Assembly (NCBI GenBank): GCA_964523675.1
Contig: CAZFZT010000043.1
Location: forward strand, 1-26,519
Source: CAZFZT01 sp964523675
Lineage (GTDB): Bacteria; Planctomycetota; Phycisphaerae; Phycisphaerales; SM1A02
Direction: 5' to 3'
Length of the DNA: 26,519 nt
Part shown: positions 7,918 to 15,218 of the stretch, one piece after another
How positions within the stretch are numbered: position 1 is the stretch's first letter
How the letters are laid out: the number at the start of each line of letters is the position of its first letter
The notes under the pieces: generated by a model
The model's input: the letters and a program-made list of their open reading frames with translations, nothing else
The model's database searches: none
Told to the model about the DNA's origin: nothing
Made by a program: the position numbers and the translations under genes

Positions 7918-8709
7918 TCACTGCTCCGCGTCATTCGGCCGGGCAATCGAGCGTACCTCGATGTCGAAGTTGAACTCCGCGAATGGGCCGATGAATGGCG
8001 GATTATTAAACGGGCCTGGAGCGGTGCGCGTTTCGTTGATGTTGATGTTCGGCGCCATCATGCCGCGCACCAGAAAAACGTCCTCGTCCATATGCGCGGA
8101 GAGCAGTTCATACCGACGGGCCATATTGCGAGGGAGCAGCAGGGAAAACGGCGATCCCAGTTGCGCGCCGTTGACAGGGTCGATCACAATCACGCGCAGC
8201 GCAAGTCCCCTGCCAGAGGGCATGCTCTCCAGCACGCGAACATGCCACTCGATTGCCGTGCGGCGGTGATCGCGCTGCACTTGATCGCGCCATTCGCGCA
8301 GTGTCCGCAGATACTGCGCCCGTTCCGGCGACTGCGGTGCGCCGACTTCAAGATCCGCAAGCGCAGCGTCGTAGCTGTCCATCAAGACCGTGAGCAGCGA
8401 GTTCGGACTTGCGGCGGGATCACTCTCATCGACGCTGACCGGCCGAAGCAGTTCCTCTTCGTCTTCGGGGGCATCCGGAGCAGTCTCGCCGCCCCGAAGA
8501 CTCCGCAACTGCCGCCGCAACCGGGCTGTTTCGCGTTCAAGCTCCGCAATCCGCTGGCGAGCAGCATCAAGTTCTTTGGTCAACTCGTCGTTCTCGGCCT
8601 GAAGACGCTGATTCTCGCGCCGCAAATCCGCATCGCTCTGACCCAAAGCCATGCTCTGCAAACATGCCCCGAACAGAATCGCCGCTGTTAGAATGATTTG
8701 TCGCATCAT
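7918..8709 (-). CDS. Exported coiled-coil protein of unknown function
   Basis: A 263-residue protein starting at tandem ATGs (8709/8706) with an AAGAGGT Shine-Dalgarno seven bases upstream. A longer in-frame extension exists but lacks an SD and would bury the signal sequence. Residues 1-23 form a Sec signal peptide (RQIILTAAILFGACLQSMALG). Next comes a leucine-heptad coiled coil of about 45 residues (LRRENQRLQAENDELTKE...), then an acidic linker (APEDEEELL). The C-terminal domain of about 150 residues is rich in beta strands, with VRVLES, LRVIVID and LSAHMDEDVFLVRG as examples. The family is not recognised. Its stop is 15 bp from the MscS start, so a role in the periplasm linked to the channel or the envelope is possible but only inferred. 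Confidence 0.82.
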   Translation of the reverse strand: MMRQIILTAAILFGACLQSMALGQSDADLRRENQRLQAENDELTKELDAARQRIAELERETARLRRQLRSLRGGETAPDAPEDEEELLRPVSVDESDPAASPNSLLTVLMDSYDAALADLEVGAPQSPERAQYLRTLREWRDQVQRDHRRTAIEWHVRVLESMPSGRGLALRVIVIDPVNGAQLGSPFSLLLPRNMARRYELLSAHMDEDVFLVRGMMAPNININETRTAPGPFNNPPFIGPFAEFNFDIEVRSIARPNDAEQ

Positions 8710-8824
8710 GCAGATACCTCTTGTGAGTGAGTGGTCGTTGAGGACGAACCCGACAGGGTATCGCCGCCCAAGTGAGACGGCCGCTGTGACAAAATATGCC
8801 AAAAGTGTGGCTGAGATCATATCA

Positions 8825-8840
8825 TGATTGAAATCAATCA
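8825..8840. promoter_or_regulatory. Palindrome in the divergent promoter region
   Basis: The 207-bp AT-richer gap between the divergent genes at 8709 and 8917 contains a perfect inverted repeat, TGATTG-AAAT-CAATCA, within a larger cluster of ATCAT/ATGAT words (about 8815-8847). Such a symmetric site is typical of a dimeric repressor or activator operator. No convincing -35/-10 pair was fixed for either gene, so the operator role is inference. Confidence 0.3.
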
Positions 8841-8916
8841 ATGATTCGGGCCGAATAATGACACGTGGTTCGTACGTTCGATTCATGGCCCTTACACGCT
8901 GGCAGGAGGCAGACGC

Positions 8917-10617
8917 ATGAACGACATCCGACATCTCATCAGCATCGCATCACGGCGGCTCAGCACCACCGACTTCTTTGAGAAGGCCCATCTTGTTGCG
9001 ATCGGCGTTGCAGCGCTTGCTCTTGTGCTGATGCTTGTTGATCGCATCACATCGGAGGCGTTCGTGCCATGGGCCATGGTTGCTCCTGCGCTGCTTGTCG
9101 CCGGCTTGCTGATTGCCGGTGCCTGGTGGGTGGGTCGCCGGCGGGACGAGTTGCACGTCGCGGTACTTGTTGATGAGCGGCTGGACCTTCGCGAGAAGCT
9201 TTCTACCGCGCTGCTGGTCGCGGATCAGGATGATCCCTTTGCAAGGGCGGCAGTTGAAGACGCCGTGGCTGCCGCTCGTGATCCGCGCAACGCCGAACTC
9301 GCCAGACGCCGATTCAGTGTCGAACCCCCGCGCGGCTGGTATGTCAGCCCGCTGATCCTTGTTGGGGCTCTGTTGCTCTCGTTCGTGCAACCTCTGGATC
9401 TTTTCTCGGGTGAAACGGAAGTCACGCCGGAGGTCAAGCAGGCGACGCTTGAAGTCGCCACGGAACTCGACGCCATCGTCCAGGAGATCGAGCAGCAGCC
9501 GGAGCTGAAGGAAGCGCTCTCCGACCTGTTAGGCGAACTGACCGAAGAGGGCACTGATCCCGAAGCAATGAGAAGCCCGGAGCAGGTGCGTCGCAATGCG
9601 ATCAAGCGCATTACCGACCTGAATCAGCGGCTGGAGGATATCGTGAGCGGCGAGAAGGGCAAAACCGCGCAGGCGCTGGAGAAGGCGATGCGCCAGCTTG
9701 AATCTCCAGAGGAGGGCCCAGCAAAGGAACTCGCAGACGCGCTTGCATCCGCCGACTTCAGTCAGGCAAAGAAGGCGCTTGAGAAGATCATGTCAGACCT
9801 CGAGAAGGGCGAGCTCTCGCAAGAGCAGCGCGAGCAGCTTGCCGAGCAATTGCAGGATCTTGCCGCTCAACTCGATAAACTCGCGCAGCAACAGAAGCAG
9901 CTTGAAGACGCCCTGAAGCAGGCCGGAATGGACCCGCAACTTGCGCAGAATCAACAGGCGCTACAGCAGGCGCTCGAGAATAATCAGAACCTCAACGACC
10001 AGCAGCGCCAGCAGCTCCAGCAAATGGCGCAAGCGCAGCAGGCGGCCCAGCAAATGTGCCAAGGGCTGTCCGGTGCGTGCCAGGCCATGGCGCAGTCAAT
10101 GAGCGATCAGGGCATGGCTGGCGATGCGGCTGGGCAGATGGGCGATCAACTTTCCGAGATGGAGCAACTTCAGATGCTCATGCAGCAGGCACAGGCCGCA
10201 GCCAATGCTTGCCAAGGCAGTTGTCAGGGCCTCGGTCAAGGGCTCGGTCAAGATGCGTGGGCAGCAGCCATGGGGCAAGGCATGGGGCAGGGTCAGGGTG
10301 GCGGCCTGCGACAGGTCGCGCCCTCACCAACGCGAACGAAGATTCAGCACGCACCAAGCAAGACCGGCGAAGGTGACATCATCGCGCGCATGCTCGTCGA
10401 GGGCCCGCAGGTCGTTGGCGAATCCGAAGTGACGCCGTCGGAAGTAATGGCGAAGGTCGTTGAGGGCATCGAGAAGGGACTCACCGAGGATCAAGTTCCT
10501 CGGCGATACCACGAAGCGCAGAAGCACTTCTTCGGCGAATTCGAGAAGCGCGTACGAGAACAGCAAGACGGCGCCGCGGCTGAGGAGACCACAAACTCCG
10601 AAAGTCAGGATGGCTGA
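8917..10617 (+). CDS. Membrane-anchored Gln-rich coiled-coil protein, DUF4175-like
   Basis: A 566-residue protein with a clear AGGAGG Shine-Dalgarno (about 8904-8909) before ATG 8917. Two hydrophobic helices lie near residues 26-45 and 50-72, and a third near 145-163. Between them a conserved-looking segment (ELHVAVLVDERLDLREKLSTA) resembles the region after the first helices of DUF4175/TIGR02302-type proteins. A long hydrophilic part follows (about 170-440), predicted helical, increasingly Gln/Ala/Met-rich and ending in low-complexity GQGMGQGQGGG. The C-terminal 80 residues contain VPRRYHEAQKHFFGEFEK, similar to the YREAVKRYF-type tail of the same group. Four Cys (QMCQGLSGACQ and NACQGSCQG) sit in the low-complexity part. 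Related proteins often accompany MoxR/VWA operons, but none is present here. Function is unknown; assignment to the family is by overall resemblance only. Confidence 0.8.
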   Translation: MNDIRHLISIASRRLSTTDFFEKAHLVAIGVAALALVLMLVDRITSEAFVPWAMVAPALLVAGLLIAGAWWVGRRRDELHVAVLVDERLDLREKLSTALLVADQDDPFARAAVEDAVAAARDPRNAELARRRFSVEPPRGWYVSPLILVGALLLSFVQPLDLFSGETEVTPEVKQATLEVATELDAIVQEIEQQPELKEALSDLLGELTEEGTDPEAMRSPEQVRRNAIKRITDLNQRLEDIVSGEKGKTAQALEKAMRQLESPEEGPAKELADALASADFSQAKKALEKIMSDLEKGELSQEQREQLAEQLQDLAAQLDKLAQQQKQLEDALKQAGMDPQLAQNQQALQQALENNQNLNDQQRQQLQQMAQAQQAAQQMCQGLSGACQAMAQSMSDQGMAGDAAGQMGDQLSEMEQLQMLMQQAQAAANACQGSCQGLGQGLGQDAWAAAMGQGMGQGQGGGLRQVAPSPTRTKIQHAPSKTGEGDIIARMLVEGPQVVGESEVTPSEVMAKVVEGIEKGLTEDQVPRRYHEAQKHFFGEFEKRVREQQDGAAAEETTNSESQDG

Positions 10618-10667
10618 GCTGCCAGCTCTTCCTGCAAACCGCTTCATCACTTACCCACACGTTGGAG

Positions 10668-10699
10668 GAGCCCCTTTCTTCATGAAGGGGTTCGTTTTT
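10668..10699 (+). terminator. Intrinsic terminator of the DUF4175-like gene
   Basis: A 9-bp stem (GAGCCCCTT 10668-10676 with AAGGGGTTC 10685-10693, including one G-T pair) with an 8-nt loop is followed by GTTTTT. It lies about 50 bp after the stop codon at 10617. Confidence 0.8.
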
Positions 10700-10904
10700 G
10701 CCAGTGCCTACACCGCGCCTTGAGAGCAAATGGTAGCCCGCGAACGCCCTTCGTGTCGCCACATGTTAAGTTAGGTAAATCAGCACATCGTCTGGTGCCT
10801 CCCCAAACGAAACGGCCCCTGCTGAGTGCGAATGTGCCGCGGTAGCGGAGTTGGCACACGTCCTCACCGGCAAACTAAGTGAAAATGACTAACTTTTCTT
10901 TGAA
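10700..10904. other. Intergenic stretch without recognised genes
   Basis: No reading frame with coding character or RNA gene was recognised in this stretch between the terminator at 10699 and the leader of the PEP-CTERM gene. A 6-bp inverted repeat (TGTGCC...GGCACA, loop 14) near 10831-10856 is the only structure noted and is unremarkable. Confidence 0.5.
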
Positions 10905-11183
10905 TTGACAAAAAGCCATGGTAAAGTCGCAGTAGTGGATGTGGCAAGGTTGGTCACGGCCGGGTGGGCCCCAATGCAGTGGCGCTGAAACTTCATGTCG
11001 TGGGGCAGCGGGACAGGGAGGTCCATGAGTTGGATTGAATTCTGCACTCCGCGCGTGACGGCGCGGCGCGCTCTTCCGTAGCTGATGCTCGGAGTCTCCA
11101 TGCGTGGCATGGGGGCAGGTTAAGGACGGCGAATTGTTCGCCGTGCGCATGTTGAATTCGCAAACTGTGAGGAAAGGAAAGAG
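10905..11183 (+). promoter_or_regulatory. Putative promoter element and hairpin-rich leader of the PEP-CTERM gene
   Basis: A consensus -35 hexamer TTGACA lies at 10905-10910 in an AT-rich patch, but no good -10 sits 16-18 bases later, so the promoter is tentative. Between it and the ATG at 11184 are three compact inverted repeats. CCGCGC/GCGCGG is at 11049-11066. CCATGC-GTG-GCATGG is at 11098-11112. ACGGCGAA-TTG-TTCGCCGT is at 11126-11144, a perfect 8-bp stem. A purine-rich ribosome-binding stretch (GAGGAAAGGAAAGAG) follows directly before the start codon. The roughly 270-nt leader could be a regulatory 5' UTR. I could not match it to a known riboswitch class. Confidence 0.35.
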
Positions 11184-11786
11184 ATGAAGACGAAGATATT
11201 CGCGTTCGCGGCATGTGCCGCATGTGCGATCGCGTCGGCCGCAACAGCCGACATGATCTGGGATCCTGATGCCGACCAGGTGTACAACCTCGGTATGTTC
11301 ACGCTCAGCGGCGGAGCCGGGGGCCCAACGAACGAATTCGAGTACGTCATCAATACGACCGGCACCTCGATCGTCGGCTTCAGCTTTCTGGGTGTGTACA
11401 GCGAAGCGATCGCCGGTTCATGGGCCTCAGATACCCGTCTCCGAATCTACCTGAACGGCGACGAAATCGCGCACATTGGTGGATTCACCGGCGCAGGATC
11501 GCCTTGGGACTTTCAAGGCAGCCTTTCGAACGCTCCTGGCGCCTATGCCCATGGCATCAACGGGAGCTCGCCGAATGGCGATGGCAATCCTGACTGGTCT
11601 TTGAAGGCGTTGGCTACAGGCGATGATGAGTGGCGCTTTGTGTTCACGAACGGATACCACAGTTCATTCACCGGCGATCTGACGTGGAGCGATGCTCAAA
11701 TCATCATCCATCACGTTCCGGCTCCCGGCGCACTTGCGCTTCTTGGTTTAGCCGGCCTCGCCGGTGTGCGTCGTCGCCGCGCCTAA
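11184..11786 (+). CDS. Secreted PEP-CTERM-like (VPAPG) protein
   Basis: A 200-residue exported protein. Residues 1-22 form a Sec signal peptide (MKTKIFAFAACAACAIASAATA). The middle is acidic to neutral and rich in Gly, Ser, Asn and aromatic residues, consistent with an extracellular beta-sandwich (for example FEYVINTTGTSIVGFSFLGVYSE). The C-terminus carries the tripartite sorting signal VPAPG, a hydrophobic helix (ALALLGLAGLAGV), then an Arg cluster RRRR and a final Ala. This is the PEP-CTERM-like tail frequent in Phycisphaerae, recognised by an exosortase-type system elsewhere in the genome. The passenger domain has no family I recognise. It is monocistronic: a hairpin-rich leader precedes it and a strong terminator follows. 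Cell-surface or extracellular-matrix placement is inferred from the sorting tail. Confidence 0.88.
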   Translation: MKTKIFAFAACAACAIASAATADMIWDPDADQVYNLGMFTLSGGAGGPTNEFEYVINTTGTSIVGFSFLGVYSEAIAGSWASDTRLRIYLNGDEIAHIGGFTGAGSPWDFQGSLSNAPGAYAHGINGSSPNGDGNPDWSLKALATGDDEWRFVFTNGYHSSFTGDLTWSDAQIIIHHVPAPGALALLGLAGLAGVRRRRA

Positions 11787-11817
11787 CACCCCCAGACGCT
11801 CCCGAGACACCCCGAAA

Positions 11818-11856
11818 GGGCACCGCGACCAATCGCGGTGCCCCTTCTTTTCTTTC
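11818..11856 (+). terminator. Strong intrinsic terminator of the PEP-CTERM gene
   Basis: A perfect 11-bp stem (GGGCACCGCGA 11818-11828 with TCGCGGTGCCC 11833-11843) and a CCAA loop are followed by CTTCTTTTCTTT. It starts 32 bp after the stop codon at 11786. Confidence 0.92.
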
Positions 11857-12012
11857 TGCCGGCTGCGAAAAGTTACAAAGGCAGGCATAGAGGTGCCCAG
11901 GCATCGCCGCGTCACGTTGCTTTGTCAGTACTTACGTCATGCTGGCGCGCAGCCCTCATGCGACTGCTCAAGCGCGTGAACCAGTCAATCCGCAGCGAAT
12001 CTATGGCAAGGC
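11857..12012. other. Spacer between two convergent terminators
   Basis: This short stretch between the plus-strand terminator at 11818-11856 and the minus-strand terminator at 12013-12044 shows no gene-like frame with coding character or start signals. It is part of a roughly 300-bp gap between convergent genes. Confidence 0.5.
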
Positions 12013-12044
12013 AAAAAAGGTCGCGCCCCATGACGGGGCGCGAC
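12013..12044 (-). terminator. Intrinsic terminator of the thioredoxin-like gene
   Basis: Read on the minus strand, a perfect 10-bp stem (GTCGCGCCCC with GGGGCGCGAC, 12020-12044) with a 5-nt loop is followed by CCTTTTTT (12013-12019). It lies about 47 bp beyond the stop of the minus-strand gene at 12091. Confidence 0.92.
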
Positions 12045-12090
12045 GTGATGCGTTCATTGATTTGTCTCAGCCGCGGGCGTGAGCGGTCGA

Positions 12091-13146
12091 TCAATTGCCG
12101 CCGAGGCGAGCGGATCGCTGCTGGGCCTCCTGATAGTTGCGCAGCGAGCGCTCAAGCGCGGGCTTACGCAGCGGGGTGGCTGTCATCCACGCACGGCGTT
12201 GGAGCGAGATCGCTTCAGAGACGTTGCCTTGATGGAAATGCACCAAGGCAAGCGTAGCAAGCGCTTGGGGTTCGCCATCACGCGCCGCAGCAACGGCTGC
12301 CTTGGCCGCCTCCATCGCCAGGTCAAGATCTCGATCCTCATCTTTGATATCCGGATCCGTTGTGATCTTCCGCGCCAGCTCGATCATGACGTGCGTATCA
12401 CTACGGTACCGGTCCATCATGTGTGTTCGGACGTAGGCATACGCCTCGGTGGGACTCTTCCGATCCTCCATCATGATGTCGAACTTCTCGAAGTGAAAGC
12501 GGGCGAAGACGTGATCGTTGTGGTTAATGATCTCGTCGAGGTGGCGATAGGCAAGGTTGTAATTGCGGACGCCCCGGGCCTGGCGATAGGCGCCGATGTT
12601 TTCTCGCACGTCGTCAAACAACTTGGCGTCGTATCGACCCTGCAGGACCATCTGAATGATGGTGACAACCTCCGGGTCATGTGGGTGGCCGATGTATTGC
12701 AACTTGCCCTTGCGGTCGACGATGAACGTGACGGGAATGCCCTCTTGCTTGGCGGCGTCCATCCAGGCGCGCTTGGTGTTGCTCTTGTTGTCGAAGGCGA
12801 TCCGATACTTGATCTGGCCGAACTGCCGCCTCACGTAGTCCTCGACTGTCTCTACCTTCTCATCAGTGCTCACGCCGATAACGACGAGGCCGTCCTCCTC
12901 AAACTCGCGCTGCACCGTGTTGAGAATCGGAATGGCCTGGCGGCAGGGCACGCACCAGGTTGCCCAGAACTCGACGACGTACACGTTGCCATCGCCAAAC
13001 TGCTCAATCGGATCGCCCTGGACCCACTTCTCAATGTCAAGCTTGGGGGCTTCGGAGCCGGGCTTGAGTTCCTTGCCCCACTGCGCGCTGGCGGCCGAGG
13101 TCATCGCCGCGAGGGTGAGTGCCATCATGCACGTACGTAAGCTCAT
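12091..13146 (-). CDS. Exported TlpA-like thioredoxin-fold protein with helical C-terminal half
   Basis: A 351-residue protein. Residues 1-21 are a Sec signal peptide (TCMMALTLAAMTSAASA). A TlpA/ResA-type thioredoxin domain follows (about 25-170), with the redox motif WCVPC (Cys65 and Cys68) and the conserved cis-proline in GIPVTF (Pro138). The segment GVSTDEK matches the beta-strand region after the active-site helix. Periplasmic members reduce or isomerise disulfides, often during cytochrome c maturation. The second half (about 185-345) is helical, with alternating aromatic and charged residues and a late TPR-like pair (ALATLALVHFHQGNVSEAISLQRRA). TlpA proteins are usually about 150-200 residues, so this extension is notable. 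It is monocistronic, with its own terminator downstream. No cytochrome biogenesis genes are nearby, so the substrate is unknown. Confidence 0.9.
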   Translation of the reverse strand: MSLRTCMMALTLAAMTSAASAQWGKELKPGSEAPKLDIEKWVQGDPIEQFGDGNVYVVEFWATWCVPCRQAIPILNTVQREFEEDGLVVIGVSTDEKVETVEDYVRRQFGQIKYRIAFDNKSNTKRAWMDAAKQEGIPVTFIVDRKGKLQYIGHPHDPEVVTIIQMVLQGRYDAKLFDDVRENIGAYRQARGVRNYNLAYRHLDEIINHNDHVFARFHFEKFDIMMEDRKSPTEAYAYVRTHMMDRYRSDTHVMIELARKITTDPDIKDEDRDLDLAMEAAKAAVAAARDGEPQALATLALVHFHQGNVSEAISLQRRAWMTATPLRKPALERSLRNYQEAQQRSARLGGN

Positions 13147-13331
13147 AGCCGACTCCTTCGTCTGAAGTGATTATTCCAAACACATACCGGTCGCCGGGCA
13201 CGCCGCCGACCCTACACTCAACAAAATAGCCGCGATCGGCTATTCCCGCCAGTGAAAAGTATCCCTTTTTGGTCTGGGGGAAGCCCTGACGCGCGCTCCT
13301 CCGCACCCGAAACAGCTGACGACACCGGGGG

Positions 13332-13961
13332 TTAGACCTTCGGAGTATGTGGCTTGCGGCCATGGGATCGCCTTGCATGCCTGCTCTTTGTGCGGATCTG
13401 GCGACGAACAGCCGCCACAAACGGGGCGTCCCCACAGATGACCAGGTCCATCATCGGTCCTGGCTGGTCCTGCCCGCTTCTCAATGTGTAGATCGTGACG
13501 CGCCAGTTCTCGCCGCGTTTTCGAACCCGGACATCCCCAATCGCGTGGCATCGAAAGGAGATGACGCGCTTGCCTTTGTGGTAGAGGCCGACCGTTCGTC
13601 GGTGAATGGCGAGCCGATCAGGCGCTGCGCCACGGCACCGCATGGAGACGTCACGGAACGTGCTTCCGGCATAGAGGAGAAAGCCGATCCCCAAAGCCGA
13701 CATGATCGCGCCGTGCATGAAGATGTCGCTCATCAACACTGCCACCAAGAAGATTGGAGCAATGATGGACGCCAAGACAGCGAACATGAGCTTCCGCGGG
13801 CTTGGCCAACGGCGATATTGCCAGCAATCGAAGACCACCATCCCATGGGAGAACGGCACGCCGCACTCCGGGCAGCGGCGCGTATGGCCGGCACCGCGAA
13901 GATCGTAGTCGCACCGCATGCAGCGGATCGGCCTTGGCGGATGGCAACGCATTGTTGACAT
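13332..13961 (-). CDS. Zinc-ribbon membrane protein, paralogue 4 of 4
   Basis: A 209-residue protein. An N-terminal four-cysteine ribbon, CMRCDYDLRG...RRCPECG (about residues 14-34), is followed by two hydrophobic helices (roughly FAVLASIIAPIFLVAVLMSDIF and GAIMSALGIGFLLYAGS). The remaining basic C-terminal region (VISFRCHAIGDVRVRKRGENWRVTIYT) has a PH-like or beta-rich look. The same plan of ribbon, helix pair and basic tail recurs in the next three upstream genes, which points to local duplication. Start at 13961; a second in-frame ATG at 13952 is possible. It begins only 7 bp after the stop of the preceding gene, so it is the last gene of a probable operon. Function is unknown; the ribbon may bind zinc for protein or nucleic-acid contact at the membrane. 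Confidence 0.78.
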   Translation of the reverse strand: MSTMRCHPPRPIRCMRCDYDLRGAGHTRRCPECGVPFSHGMVVFDCWQYRRWPSPRKLMFAVLASIIAPIFLVAVLMSDIFMHGAIMSALGIGFLLYAGSTFRDVSMRCRGAAPDRLAIHRRTVGLYHKGKRVISFRCHAIGDVRVRKRGENWRVTIYTLRSGQDQPGPMMDLVICGDAPFVAAVRRQIRTKSRHARRSHGRKPHTPKV

Positions 13962-13968
13962 TGGACGA

Positions 13969-14553
13969 TTACGCAGCGTCGCTCATGTACTCGATGAGGA
14001 TGGCGATACCTGCGACCATGCATGCCATGAGCGACATTCCGCGCGCAGGAGCGTAGGTCAAGTTCAAGGCCGCCGGAAGCGCGATCGCCACGACCACACC
14101 TGCGAGCGCAAGCATAATCGCAGCAGAGAGTGGCAGGAGAACGCTCATGAACCCGGCCGCGTCTTCGATGCCGCGCATGAGCAGCTTGCCGCATGGAATG
14201 CCAACAAGCACCTGTGTCAGCACCAGCATGCCCAGCGTAACGGGAAAATTGGTCCAGATGCGCTGCAGACCGTGACCGATCCCTTCAACAACAATGATGC
14301 TCATGGCAAGGATGGCAGCAACGCCAAGACCGCGCAGCAGCAGATGCACTGCAAGCTTTCGCGCCCCCATTGCAAGCGTCCAATCGCCCTCTTTGCGCGT
14401 CCATCGCATTTCACCCGGCTGTGAAGTTTCGCCGCACTCCGGGCATGTCACCGGCCGCATCGCAGCGCGATCGAAGACGCCCGTGAGGTTGTACTCGCAG
14501 TTCGGGCAGAGCGGCTGACGCAAGTTCGGGAGGACCGGAGGTCGCAGCGGCAT
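13969..14553 (-). CDS. Zinc-ribbon membrane protein, paralogue 3 of 4
   Basis: A 194-residue protein from ATG 14553; the 26-residue upstream extension is rich in Ala, Arg and Cys and precedes the ribbon without homology to its neighbours, so it is excluded. The ribbon reads LCPNCEYNLTG...VTCPECG (about residues 15-40). Unlike its siblings it has at least four hydrophobic segments across residues 65-190 (for example LLLRGLGVAAILAMSIIVV and AAIMLALAGVVVAIALPAAL) and no long basic tail. It is therefore the most divergent member, probably fully membrane-embedded. It lies 74 bp after the preceding gene and 7 bp before the next. Function is not recognised. Confidence 0.75.
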   Translation of the reverse strand: MPLRPPVLPNLRQPLCPNCEYNLTGVFDRAAMRPVTCPECGETSQPGEMRWTRKEGDWTLAMGARKLAVHLLLRGLGVAAILAMSIIVVEGIGHGLQRIWTNFPVTLGMLVLTQVLVGIPCGKLLMRGIEDAAGFMSVLLPLSAAIMLALAGVVVAIALPAALNLTYAPARGMSLMACMVAGIAILIEYMSDAA

Positions 14554-14627
14554 GGAGGCATTATCGGCGATGCGCGTGCGTGGTGTCCATCGTGCGTTGA
14601 GCGCGCTTGCAGCGCAGCATGCACCCT

Positions 14628-15218
14628 TCAACCCTTCTGCTCGCCTGCCCTTTGAATCTGTGCTGCGAGGAGCGCCGCTATTGCTTCGGCACGTGCTCGT
14701 GAACCATCCAGCACGATGCGCTCAGCAAATCGCGGTTGCGGTTGATCGAGCCGTGGCAGAAGAAACAGGTCGTGAAGGTTGCGCTTCGACTGAAGATTGA
14801 CGCCTCGCAAGGCCAGCCACGCTTTAAAAACTGGTTTCGACTGGCTGCGACAGATGTAAACGCCCTGCTCAGTCGGAACGAGACGGCTGTCGTGAGCCCG
14901 GGAAGCAGGTGCAGCCAGCCGCGCAATCGGAACAGGAAGGATCAATGCTGCGATGAAAACTCCTATCGACAGCCAAGATCCTGTTAGGGCGCAAGAAGTT
15001 ATCAAACCGATTGCGAAGAGCGATGCTGTGATCGCACTCCGCCACCCACGATCGACTGCATCCTTCGCGGACCAGACCGGCAGGTAGGTGCCGAACTGTC
15101 CATCACCACAACCGCATTCAGGGCACGCACGGCCGGGGGCGAGACCCGTGAAGTCATAGCCGCACTCAATGCACGATTCAAGCTTCGGCCAGTCCTGGAA
15201 GGCGCAATGAGCCGTCAC
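14628..15218 (-). CDS. Zinc-ribbon membrane protein, paralogue 2 of 4
   Basis: A 196-residue protein with a GTG start at 15218 that overlaps the TGA of the upstream gene by four bases (GTGA), implying translational coupling. The ribbon is SCIECGYDFTGLAPGRACPECG (about residues 15-36). It is followed by a helix pair (ITASLFAIGLITSCALTG and LSIGVFIAALILPVPIARL, about 63-101). The soluble C-terminal domain contains GVYICRSQSKPVFKAWLALR and RNLHDLFLLPRLD. It is co-linear with the 195-residue gene just upstream over its whole length, though residue identity outside the Cys motifs looks low by eye. No enzyme motif is seen. Confidence 0.78.
   Translation of the reverse strand: MTAHCAFQDWPKLESCIECGYDFTGLAPGRACPECGCGDGQFGTYLPVWSAKDAVDRGWRSAITASLFAIGLITSCALTGSWLSIGVFIAALILPVPIARLAAPASRAHDSRLVPTEQGVYICRSQSKPVFKAWLALRGVNLQSKRNLHDLFLLPRLDQPQPRFAERIVLDGSRARAEAIAALLAAQIQRAGEQKG

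Noticed and set aside
6976..8691. A 571-codon open frame on the plus strand opposite the MscS and coiled-coil genes
   Set aside because: It is antisense to two well-supported minus-strand genes, is full of His/Arg/Asp low-complexity sequence typical of shadow frames in GC-rich DNA, and shows no domain.
8640..8709. Lipoprotein signal (L-F-G-A-C) in the coiled-coil protein
   Set aside because: The -3 position relative to the Cys is Phe, which fits a lipobox poorly; an ordinary signal peptide ending near ALG is preferred.
10831..10856. A tRNA or small RNA gene around the TGTGCC/GGCACA inverted repeat
   Set aside because: No cloverleaf, T-loop GTTCGA or anticodon stem could be fitted.
10905..10935. 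Complete sigma-70 promoter before the PEP-CTERM gene
   Set aside because: The TTGACA is perfect but the bases 16-18 later (CGCAGT region) do not resemble a -10, so only a tentative element is reported.
12079..13140. A 353-codon plus-strand frame opposite the thioredoxin-like gene
   Set aside because: It covers the same span as the minus-strand gene, whose signal peptide, WCVPC motif and terminator are all in place.
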